Both the position numbers and the translations under genes were made by a program. A stretch of 64,000 nucleotides of DNA from Ralstonia pickettii DTP0602 (GTDB lineage Bacteria; Pseudomonadota; Gammaproteobacteria; Burkholderiales; Burkholderiaceae). The DNA lies in assembly GCA_000471925.1 (NCBI GenBank), contig CP006669.1, positions 434,001 through 498,000 on the forward strand, in the 5' to 3' direction. Shown here in pieces: positions 16,721 to 24,072 of the stretch. Each line of letters opens with the position of its first letter. Positions within the stretch are counted from its first letter, which is position 1. Below the pieces are notes generated by a model that was given only the letters and a program-made list of their open reading frames with translations, was not told where the DNA came from and did no database searches.

Positions 16721-17475
16721 TCGACTTCCTGACTGCGTTCATCGGCCAGACACCCGCAGTAGACCGAGGGAACGCCGTCGACGGCAGTGACCGGGCCGGT
16801 CATGGCATCGTGTCTCCCGATGGGATCGATTCATGCCAGTTCGACGGAAGCGAAAAGTCCTACGTTCGCCGCTGCCGCGCCGAGGACAATGCCGGCAAGC
16901 TCTTCCTGGCGCTCTACGCTCCGGACTCAGCCTACGATGCGAACAAGCGCGTCAAATACATTCCCGAAACCGAGGTGTGGAAGTTCGGACAACAGCCGAT
17001 CATCGACAAGATTGGAAAGAGCGACGCCAAGGTCGCCGGAGACGCTATCTGGGGTCTACCCTACAGCACTGAGCGGCGCAAGAACTTCGATATGGCGGAT
17101 ACCGGATATCTTTACGTTCCGTCATCCTGTCGAAGTAGTGGGAGTCGTTGTCGCATACACATTGCTCTTCATGGCTGCAAACAGAACGCAAAGGAGTTTT
17201 CCAATACTGCCGGCTACAACAACTGGGCGGACTATTACCATGTCATCGTCATCTATCCTGCGCTCGAACCGGTAGCGCTCCCTAGTGAAGAGGTGTGCGC
17301 AATGCCTCCGGCCTTTTCCATTGCCGACTCAAGTTGGGTGAAGCCGAACCTCAACGGGTGTTGGGATTGGTGGGGCTATCTGGACAACGAGCGACCCCAG
17401 GCTAAACGTTACCTGACCAAGAAAGCGCCGCAAATCCGGGTGATTGAAAGCATCATTGACGAAGTCACACGTTAG
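16721..17475 (+). pseudogene. Extracellular-type PHB depolymerase, 3' part (split by IS66)
   Basis: This stretch continues the frame broken at 13746: IDFLTAFIGQTP, then YLYVPSSC, then IHIALHGCKQNAKEFSNTAGYNNWADYYHVIVIYPA. LHGC is the conserved oxyanion-loop motif of PHB depolymerases; VKPNLNGCWDWWGYL is the typical C-terminal block. The stop is at 17475. Internal Mets could start a truncated product, but the lipase-box serine is on the other fragment, so no active enzyme is expected. Precise loss of the IS66 element and one target repeat would restore the gene. Confidence 0.88.
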
Positions 17476-17549
17476 CGCCGACCGATGGCCCTCCTTCCAA
17501 TCGCCGCTCTGACTTGGTGTGGAGAGCGGAATTTTAGGAGCTGACTCAA

Positions 17550-17927
17550 ATGACAATTGAGTATTTTGCAGAGAGCAATCCCGTCACACGAACCTTGCCA
17601 CGCTCGCTAGCGACGAAGGCCGGCGACTTTGTATTTGTGTCCGGTCAGGTAGCCAGAGACGAAGACGGCAGCATCGTTGTCGGCGGGATAGAAGCTCACA
17701 CCCGCCAGACGCTGAAGAACGTCGCTCACGTACTCGCCCTCGCAGGTTGCACGCTCGAGGACGTAGTGAAGATAACAGTCTGGCTTGAAGACGCTCGCGA
17801 CTTTGATGAATTCAATCGCGTTTACGGAGAATTCTTCCGCGAAAGCAAGCCGTCACGGTCGACATTACAAGGGAAGAACATGGTCGGCACCAGGGTGGAA
17901 ATCGAGGCGATTGCTTATAAGCCTTGA
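17550..17927 (+). CDS. RidA-family enamine/imine deaminase
   Basis: The 125-residue protein has the RidA/YjgF fold motifs: LATKAGDFVFVSGQVARDEDGSIV, AHTRQTLKNVAHVLALAGCTLEDVVKITVWLEDARDFDEFNRVYGEFF and the ending VEIEAIAYKP. The usual substrate-binding Arg in the segment KPSRSTLQGKNMVGTRVEIEA is present. RidA proteins hydrolyse reactive 2-aminoacrylate-type enamines. The gene stands alone after the broken depolymerase with its own ribosome site (TTAGGAG). It may be linked to amino-acid breakdown. Confidence 0.9.
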   Translation: MTIEYFAESNPVTRTLPRSLATKAGDFVFVSGQVARDEDGSIVVGGIEAHTRQTLKNVAHVLALAGCTLEDVVKITVWLEDARDFDEFNRVYGEFFRESKPSRSTLQGKNMVGTRVEIEAIAYKP

Positions 17928-18456
17928 CCCTCCGCGCAGCGGCTTAGGTGCTCCCTGGGATTCGCTCTCACTCCAATCGACCGCCTGCAGCGGGTCGGTC
18001 GGAGACGGCCGCAGTTTCGCGGCGCGCATCCGCCCAAGACCGGCCACGAACCGCCCTTGGTTGAGGGTTGGAGTAACCGTTCGAACGACGGCTTCGAAAG
18101 GCACAAGCAGCCGCTGGTGTTCTGAAGGTCGGATGTCTCAGACGGTCGACTAGAGACGACCGTCGACTGCCCGCGGGGTCCATCGTCACAACCCAATAAT
18201 TTCGTGATCGTGAAACTATTCATTGGGATCCGGGGCTGAACACGGCGGTGCCGACAAACGTCCGCCCTGCCCCGTTCAACATAACCTCCTGGCAACCAGA
18301 AAAATTTCTGAGTACGGTCGTTATGTTGAACGAGCAATCCAGCTTACTCATGACGGGGCAGTCCAAGCTTCGGCGAAAGCCGAAGCCCTGCGGGATCGGA
18401 GCCACGCCTTGAGTTGGGCAACGATTTTCCACCTATCTCAAGCAAGGCGACCAATC
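17928..18456. other. Gene-free stretch with inverted repeats
   Basis: No gene is recognised. It contains a hairpin of gacggtcg and cgaccgtc around 18,137-18,163. It also contains a perfect 13-bp inverted repeat, CGTTCAACATAAC (18274-18286) and GTTATGTTGAACG (18321-18333), with a 34-bp spacer. The second may be a terminator-like fold after the convergent DUF1016 gene, a binding site, or a mini-element end. Confidence 0.45.
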
Positions 18457-19352
18457 TCACTCTGGATCGCCCTCCTCCGGCCGGACATCCAACTCCAGTT
18501 CTTGTGTCAATGTTTCGACGCTCGGCAGGCTTTCCTGCAACTCAGCGGGGAGTTCCGCAACGAATTGGTACTGGGCCACGCCGATCGGATTGCCCATACC
18601 GCGTAGTGCGTATTCCACCACCAGCCGATTGTGCTCCTGGCATAGTAGCAGCCCAATGGTCGGATGGTCGCCCTCGGTTTTCATCTGCGCATCGACCGCG
18701 GATAGATAGAAACTGATTTGACCAGCATACTCAGGCTTAAAGGCGCCAGTCTTCAGCTCAATGACGATATAGCAGCGCAGCTTGAGGTGATAGAACAGTA
18801 GATCAAGATAGAAGTCATCGCCTCCAACTTCGAGGTGAACCTGCCGGCCGACATAGGCGAAGCCGGCTCCAAGTTCGAGAAGGAAACGAGTTATATGATC
18901 GACCAGTGCTGCCTCCAAGTCTCGTTCGGTCGCTTCGGCACGCAGACTCAAAAAATCGAAGACGTAGGGATCCTTGAGCGTGGCCCGCGCCAAATCAGAC
19001 TGTGGCGATGGCAACTGAGCAGCGAAGTTATTCGGCGCCTGCGCTGCGCGGTCGATCAGCCGCGTCTCGATCTGCGCCAGCAGTACTGCTCGGGACCAGC
19101 CATACGTTAGCGCCTGCTGTGCATACCACTCGCGCTGCTCGACCGACTTGAGCTTCTGTAACAGCACCTGGTTGTGCCCCCAAGGCAATTGTCCAACAAG
19201 CTGTTGGACAATTGCCGCATCCGGCCACGCCTCCGCAAAGGCGCGCATTGCCATCAGATTGGAGCGCGACAGCCCGCTCATATCGGGGAATGCTTGCCGT
19301 AAATCTTGCGCCAGACGCTCGATTACTTTAGCGCCCCACCCCTGTCTCGCCT
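18457..19352 (-). pseudogene. DUF1016 (YhcG-like) PD-(D/E)xK nuclease, 3' part
   Basis: Reading from the IS3 edge gives ARQGWGAKVIERLAQDLRQAFPDMSGLSRSNLMAMRAFAEAW, QLPWGHNQVLLQKLK, and the nuclease core GGDDFYLDLLFYH and YIVIELKTGAFKPEYAGQ. The Asp and the E-L-K triad are intact. The gene lacks its N-terminus because IS3 inserted with target duplication AGG (CCT at 19350-19352). The missing 5' part is at 52266-52419, on the opposite strand 33 kb away. The two join to 1,047 bases, 349 codons, exactly in frame. DUF1016 proteins are widespread in mobile regions and their role is unsettled. Confidence 0.9.
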
Positions 19353-19393
19353 TGGGGTTACCCCGTTTCATCGGACAGATTCGCATTGGAATT

Positions 19394-20299
19394 TTATGTC
19401 GATGGGTTTCCTCCTTGTGATGGGGCAGTGTAGGCCCGGTGTAGCGCCGGATTCATGCCATTGACAGGCAGCTTTTCAAATTCCTGCGGGGAACGATAGC
19501 CCAGGGCGCTGTGCAAGCGGTGCGAGTTGTACCAGCCCTCAATCCAAGTGAACAACGCCTGTCGGGCGTCGTCGTGGGTGGCGAAGTGCGAGCGGTTCAG
19601 CAATTCGCACTCGAGCGTGGCAAAGAAGGCCTCACACATGGCGTTGTCGTAGGCATCGCCCACTGAACCCATGGAGGGGCGTACGCCCGCATCCCGACAG
19701 CGTTGGCCAAAGGCCACCGACGTGTACTGGCACCCCTGGTCCGAATGGTGGATCACCGACGTGGGATGTCGCTGCGCGAGCGCCATGTCCAGCGCCTGCA
19801 ACATCAGCGCGGTGCGCAGGTGGTTGTCCATGGCCCAGCCCACGATGCGTCGGCTGTATACGTCGAGGACGACAGCCAGATAGTAAAAGCCGGCCTTGGT
19901 CGGAATGTACGTCGCATCGGCAACCCAAAGCTGGTTGGGGGCCTCAGCACGGAAGTGCCGCTGCACCAGATCGGCAGCGGGTCTGGCCCGCGCTGCGCGG
20001 TGCGTCGTGCAGATGAAGTGTGGCCGGCATGCCCCGCGCAGCCCGGCCTCACGCATCAGTCTCGCCACGCGCTTGCGCCCCACCCGGATGCCCTGACGCA
20101 GCAGAGCCGCGTGTACCCGGGGCACGCCATAGGTGCCGCAGGAGTGCGAGTGAATTGCTCGGATCTGCACCAGCAGCAGCTTGTCACGCACGACACGGGG
20201 GCTCGGGCTACGCCCGTTCCACGCATGGAACCCACTGCGCGAGACCTTAAGCAGCCGGGCCATGGTGGACAGCGGATAACGAGCTTGGTTCGCCTTCAT
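19394..20299 (-). CDS. IS3-family transposase OrfB, left copy
   Basis: The 301-residue integrase-type protein starts MKANQARYPLSTMARLLKVS; the ATG overlaps the orfA stop (ATGA). It has the HTH_21 region (YGVPRVHAALLRQGIRVGRKRVARLMREAGLRG) and the rve core with DDE residues in LWVADATYIPT, VIHHSDQGCQYTS and DAYDNAMCEAFFATLECE. Length is normal and the gene is intact. Expression probably depends on translational coupling or frameshifting from orfA. Confidence 0.95.
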   Translation of the reverse strand: MKANQARYPLSTMARLLKVSRSGFHAWNGRSPSPRVVRDKLLLVQIRAIHSHSCGTYGVPRVHAALLRQGIRVGRKRVARLMREAGLRGACRPHFICTTHRAARARPAADLVQRHFRAEAPNQLWVADATYIPTKAGFYYLAVVLDVYSRRIVGWAMDNHLRTALMLQALDMALAQRHPTSVIHHSDQGCQYTSVAFGQRCRDAGVRPSMGSVGDAYDNAMCEAFFATLECELLNRSHFATHDDARQALFTWIEGWYNSHRLHSALGYRSPQEFEKLPVNGMNPALHRAYTAPSQGGNPST

Positions 20300-20610
20300 G
20301 AATTCGTACCCTTGTCGGGCAGCGAGTCGGTCTCCCGGGCGAACCAAGCCGCGGCTTTTGCAAGTATCTCCCTCTCCATTTTGAGCTGCCGGTTCTCACG
20401 GCGTAGCCGTGTGAGCTCCTGGTGCTCGGCACTGGTCAGGCCATCATGACGTGTGCCTGCGTCACGCTCGGCCTGTGCAACCCAGTTGTAAATGGTCTGA
20501 GCCGTGGGTTCGAATTCTTTGGCCAGATCTTCGGGGCGGCGACCTGCATGGACCAAGTCAACCATTTGCTGACGGAAGACAGTGCTGTACGGTGGGCGCG
20601 TTTTCGGCAT
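20296..20610 (-). CDS. IS3-family transposase OrfA, left copy
   Basis: A 104-residue protein with a transposase_8 helix-turn-helix (FRQQMVDLVHAGRRPEDLAKEFEPTAQTIYNWVAQAE) and a C-terminal leucine-zipper stretch (LTRLRRENRQLKMEREILAKAAAWF). An AGGAGG ribosome site precedes the ATG. Intact and identical to the copy at 53948. Confidence 0.95.
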   Translation of the reverse strand: MPKTRPPYSTVFRQQMVDLVHAGRRPEDLAKEFEPTAQTIYNWVAQAERDAGTRHDGLTSAEHQELTRLRRENRQLKMEREILAKAAAWFARETDSLPDKGTNS

Positions 20611-20817
20611 AGTGCACCTCCTGTTTACTCAAGATAGGCACTGTCCGAAAAAGATGGAATGAACGCGCCCCGGCCCTCCCCGATGATAGGGGCTGTGGTT
20701 CAGTTGCACATCTGGGAAAGATGACAGGTGGGGGGTAGGCGGGTCCCCCATCACGAAACGGCATCGATGTGCCAGAGTGGGAGTTGTCACAATCCACACA
20801 GGATGGAGGAACCCGAA

Positions 20818-21843
20818 ATGAATACTACGTCCTACGGCCTGGACATCGCAAAAACTGTCTTCCAGCTCTATTGGGTCGAACCTGATGGCAAGTGTTTCAA
20901 CCGACATTTCAGTCGACCGAAACTGATCGAATTCCTCGCCCGACGTGAGCCGGGGCGCATCGCGCTGGAAGCATGCGGCAGCGCACACTGGTGGGCTCGC
21001 CAGCTACAGGCCATGGGCCATGAACCGGTGCTGCTGCATGCCCAGTACGTACGCCCGTTCGTGCAGACCAACAAGACCGATGCGGCCGATGCCAAGGCCA
21101 TCTGGACCGCAGCTCAGCAGCCAGGCATGCCCGTCGTGGCGCCCAAGACCGAGTCCCAACAATGCGTGCTAAGCCTGCACGCCATGCGCCGGCTGCGCGT
21201 GAAGATGCGCACCATGCTGGTCAACCAGCTGCGCGGCATGCTGTTCGAGTTCGGCGTTCATTTTCGGCGTGGACTGCGAACAGGCCTACATGAAATCGTC
21301 GAGCGCATGGCCGAAATCGAGCAAGACGTGCCGCCTACACTGTTTGAGTTCGTGCGCGAACAATTGCTAAGCATCGAGCAACTCGATCAAGAGATTGCCC
21401 GCCTCGATCAACGCATCGACGCCTGGGCGCGGCAGAATCGGGCCTGCCATGCGATTCTCGCCATCCCCGGCATCGGCATGCTCACCGCTACCGCCATGAT
21501 CGCAACCATTGGCGACGTGCACACCTTCAAGTCCGGGCGGCAACTGGCGGCCTATTTTGGCCTGGTGCCGAAACAGACCGGCACTGGTGGCAAGGTCTGG
21601 CTGGGCGGCATCAGCAAACGTGGCGACCCCTACGTGCGCACCTTGCTCATTCATGGCGCTCGGGCCGTGCTGAATCATCTGCGCAGGAAGAATCAGCCCG
21701 GCTGGAGCCTGAGGCTCGCGCAGCGACGGCCTGCAAACGTCGTTGCCGTCGCCATGGCCAACAAGATGGCACGCACAGTCTGGGCGCTGTTGGCGCATGA
21801 CCGAGCTTATGACCGAGACTACGTCTCGGTCAGGCCTGCCTGA
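20818..21843 (+). CDS. IS110-family (IS1111 group) transposase, left copy
   Basis: The 341-residue protein starts MNTTSYGLDIAKTVFQLYWVE after a GGAGG site. The N-terminal RuvC-like DEDD domain shows GLDIAKTVF, ALEACGSAHWWAR and NKTDAADAKAIW. The C-terminal transposase_20 domain shows IPGIGMLTATAMIATIGDVHTFKSGRQLAAYFGLVPKQ and the conserved Ser region GGISKRGDPYVRTLLIHGARAV. Length is normal for the family. This recombinase type uses an element-encoded structured RNA to choose its target. Confidence 0.95.
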   Translation: MNTTSYGLDIAKTVFQLYWVEPDGKCFNRHFSRPKLIEFLARREPGRIALEACGSAHWWARQLQAMGHEPVLLHAQYVRPFVQTNKTDAADAKAIWTAAQQPGMPVVAPKTESQQCVLSLHAMRRLRVKMRTMLVNQLRGMLFEFGVHFRRGLRTGLHEIVERMAEIEQDVPPTLFEFVREQLLSIEQLDQEIARLDQRIDAWARQNRACHAILAIPGIGMLTATAMIATIGDVHTFKSGRQLAAYFGLVPKQTGTGGKVWLGGISKRGDPYVRTLLIHGARAVLNHLRRKNQPGWSLRLAQRRPANVVAVAMANKMARTVWALLAHDRAYDRDYVSVRPA

Positions 21844-22105
21844 CCGGCAAGGCCCGGCTGGCAGGGAAGAAAGGCAGGACCCGTCCACAGGTTGCGACGG
21901 TTAGATGAACATCATGGCAAGACAGGTCGGACCGCGGGAGCGCAAGCCCAATGACTCGCAGGTGCCTCAAAGCACGAAAAAAAGGTAGGGACGCTCCCGG
22001 CGGAATATCCATGATGGCCCGCAGGCGTCGCCTGCAACCCAAGGCCGGATATAAGTCTGCAACCAGTCCTGCTCAAGCCAAGCGATGGTCGTCTTACCTT
22101 GCAAA
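21844..22105 (+). ncRNA. Candidate seekRNA/bridge RNA region of the IS1111 element, left copy
   Basis: IS1111 elements carry their guide RNA in the non-coding end downstream of the transposase gene. This 262-bp stretch has that position, no gene, and several short self-complementary parts (for example gcaggcgtcgcctgc near 22,020). The exact RNA ends and guide loops cannot be fixed by eye. Confidence 0.4.
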
Positions 22106-22198
22106 CCGGGGCGCGTTCATATAAGCGGGTCACCTCCAATTCGACATCATTCTTCCGAGGTGAAGAGCAGCCCTCGAGACTGGAAAAGGGGAACACGC

Positions 22199-23152
22199 AT
22201 GGAGTTCCAGAACTACTACAAAACGCTGGGGGTGGCACGCGATGCCACGGCGGAGGACATCAAGAAGGCGTTCCGCAAGCTCGCGCGCAAGTTCCAGCCG
22301 GACGTTTCCAAGGAGTCGGATGCCGAACTGCGCATGAGGCAGCTCAACGAGGCCTACGCCGTGCTCTCCGACCCGGAAAAGCGCGCCGCGTACGATCAAT
22401 TGGGACGAGGCAATCAGCCCGGCCAGGAGTTCCGTCCGCCACCGGGCTGGGACACCGGCTTCGAGTTCTCGAGTCGGAGCTTCTCGCCTCAGGAAGAGGC
22501 CGATTTCAGCGACTTCTTCGCCGAGCTGTTTGGCCATGTGGGGGGCAGACACCGCGGCTTCCATACGCACGGTGGCAGCTTCCAGTCACGCGGTGTGGAT
22601 CACCACGCGAAGGTGCTGCTGGACCTGGACGACACCTTTACCGGCGCCACCCGTCAACTTTCGCTGCGGGTGCCAAGCATGGACGCTCAGGGCGGAGCGC
22701 AGTCGAGGAGCCGGACCCTCAGCGTGAAAATTCCCAAAGGCGTGCGCGAAGGTCAGCTCATCCGTCTGGCCGGGCAGGGGGCGCCGGGGATCGGCGGTGC
22801 GCCGGCGGGGGACCTTTTTCTGGAGGTGCATTTCAAACCGCACGACCAACTGAAAGTGAAGGGGCGAAATCTACACCTCACCCTGCAGGTGGCGCCATGG
22901 GAGGCGGCGCTGGGGGCGGTGGTGCCCGTCGATTTACCTGGGGGCGAACTGAAGGTGCGCATTCCCCCTGGCGCCCAGAGCGGCAGCGAGCTACGTGTGC
23001 GCGGCAAGGGCATTCCCGCTAATCCACCGGGCGATCTGCTGCTGGACATCCAGGTGATGTTGCCGCCGGCAAACACCACCAAAGCGCGGGAGCTTTATGA
23101 AGCCATGGCGCGGGAATTGAGCTTTAATCCGCGCCCGGATAGGAGAGCCTGA
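22199..23152 (+). CDS. cbpA: CbpA-like J-domain co-chaperone with QPD instead of HPD
   Basis: The 317-residue protein has an N-terminal J-domain (residues 1-70), a short Gly/Phe-poor linker (GFEFSSRSF, FAELFGHVGG) and a DnaJ C-terminal substrate-binding domain (residues about 120-305: LSVKIPKGVREGQLIRLAGQG, APWEAALGAVVPVDLPGGELKVRIPPG). There is no zinc finger, as in CbpA. The canonical tripeptide HPD that triggers DnaK ATP hydrolysis reads QPD here; codon 33 is CAG at 22295-22297. His-to-Gln at this position is the classical inactivating change in E. coli DnaJ (H33Q). It was originally divergent from hsp20 before the IS-mediated inversion. Confidence 0.93.
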   Translation: MEFQNYYKTLGVARDATAEDIKKAFRKLARKFQPDVSKESDAELRMRQLNEAYAVLSDPEKRAAYDQLGRGNQPGQEFRPPPGWDTGFEFSSRSFSPQEEADFSDFFAELFGHVGGRHRGFHTHGGSFQSRGVDHHAKVLLDLDDTFTGATRQLSLRVPSMDAQGGAQSRSRTLSVKIPKGVREGQLIRLAGQGAPGIGGAPAGDLFLEVHFKPHDQLKVKGRNLHLTLQVAPWEAALGAVVPVDLPGGELKVRIPPGAQSGSELRVRGKGIPANPPGDLLLDIQVMLPPANTTKARELYEAMARELSFNPRPDRRA

Positions 23153-23422
23153 CAATGGCCTGCGGATTCAACCCGTGGATGCCGGGCACTGCCAACTCGG
23201 ACTCGGGAGGGCAGGGCACTAGAGCAGGACTACCAGCGTGTGCTCGGCGCCATCCAGAGGGACGCTAGCCTGGTCGTTGGTACAAGGCGTGGCTGTCATC
23301 GAAGGGTCATCTGGTGGTCGACATAATCGTCGAGCCTCCCGGCTCATAGAGGCTCGTAGTAGATGGCAGGCGAAGGCACCCTCACTCAGGGGGCAGAGAC
23401 CAAAAATTCCTGTTCCCGGCAG
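23153..23422. other. Intergenic stretch after cbpA
   Basis: No gene is recognised. A CbpM-type modulator gene, often found after cbpA, is not visible. Confidence 0.4.
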
Positions 23423-23755
23423 CTACCCGATGATTGGGCTCGCGATAGCCGTAGGTTGTCGTGTCCAAGAGGCGTGTATGCGCAAGTCTTGGGCTTCGGT
23501 CGATAATGCCGCCTGAGGGGCATCCCGCTCAGCATCCGGGTCGAGCGAGCGAGTTTGAGTTCCGGACTCAGAATCTGCACTGCGCAGCTGAGCGATTGCC
23601 CGCTTTGCGGCGAATAGCGGCAGATAGGCATGAACACGGGCATCTGCGCTGAGGTCTCGGAATGCTGCGAGGTAGAATTCCCGAACGACCTCAAGAGGGA
23701 AGCCAGTCTCCATCGCAATCCTCGCAACTACGTGGTCTTGGTCCTCTGTTCTCAT
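23423..23755 (-). CDS. Small DUF3562-like protein
   Basis: A 110-residue protein. The ATG at 23753-23755 follows a strong GGGGGAG site. The N-terminal half, DQDHVVARIAMETGFPLEVVREFYLAAFRDLSADARVHAYLPLFAAKRAIAQLR, resembles the DUF3562 family of small helical proteins found in Burkholderiales stress and PHB regions. The C-terminal half is low in recognisable motifs. Function is unknown; the neighbours are cbpA and a phasin, so a role in stress is possible. The family name is given from pattern memory and needs a profile search. Confidence 0.6.
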   Translation of the reverse strand: MRTEDQDHVVARIAMETGFPLEVVREFYLAAFRDLSADARVHAYLPLFAAKRAIAQLRSADSESGTQTRSLDPDAERDAPQAALSTEAQDLRIHASWTRQPTAIASPIIG

Positions 23756-24072
23756 CGCTCCCCCTTTCCACTCTCTTCTTGCGCGGGTGACGGCACTGGT
23801 GGCTATTCGTGTGCATGTTGTCGACGTCACGTCTGCGCTAGCACTGCTTCGAGGACGGCTCCTGAACCGTGCACTGCCGCTCGGGACGAATAACCACTCT
23901 ACTCAACTTCGGGAGCAAATGTGGGAGCTTTGTGAGTAAAGCGGGATAGTGGCGGGCCTTTTCGGTTAGTGCTTACTCTCAAGTACCGACTCGCATAGGC
24001 CTCTTGGGGGCACCGTGAATTCGCGACCGGCAGAGGAAGCCATCTGGTCTCCAGATGAGGCAGGCTTAGAAG
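23756..24072. other. Gene-free stretch between DUF3562 gene and IS4 element
   Basis: I see no gene. It ends in the 11-bp target repeat AGGCTTAGAAG (24062-24072) of the IS4 element. Confidence 0.4.

Larger units (their letters stand above)
20652..22123 (+). mobile_element. IS1111-type (IS110 family) element inside the IS3 end, left copy
   Basis: Subterminal inverted repeats ATGAACGCGCCCCGG (20659-20673) and CCGGGGCGCGTTCAT (22106-22120) bracket the transposase gene and about 260 bp of non-coding DNA after it. About 7 bp and 3 bp outside the repeats belong to the element, the pattern described for the IS1111 subgroup. The insertion splits the IS3 inverted repeat, so the target was an IS end. 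Edges are accurate to a few bases. Confidence 0.8.
19353..22138 (-). mobile_element. Nested IS3::IS1111 unit, left copy
   Basis: The unit is 2,786 bp and is repeated in inverted orientation at 52420-55205; all encoded proteins are identical. On the orfA-orfB strand it starts TGGAGGTGACCC and ends GGGGTAACCCCA, the TG...CA ends of IS3 elements. The orfA-side inverted repeat is interrupted after about 16 bp by an IS1111-type element, and resumes at TTTTTCGGACAG. Outer flank here is CCT (AGG on the minus strand), inner flank 22139-22141 is ATT: the two do not match, evidence of recombination with the other copy. Confidence 0.92.

Noticed and set aside
18274..18333. Integron attC site
   Set aside because: The outer boxes do not match the RYYYAAC/GTTRRRY rule, and no integrase or cassette gene is near.
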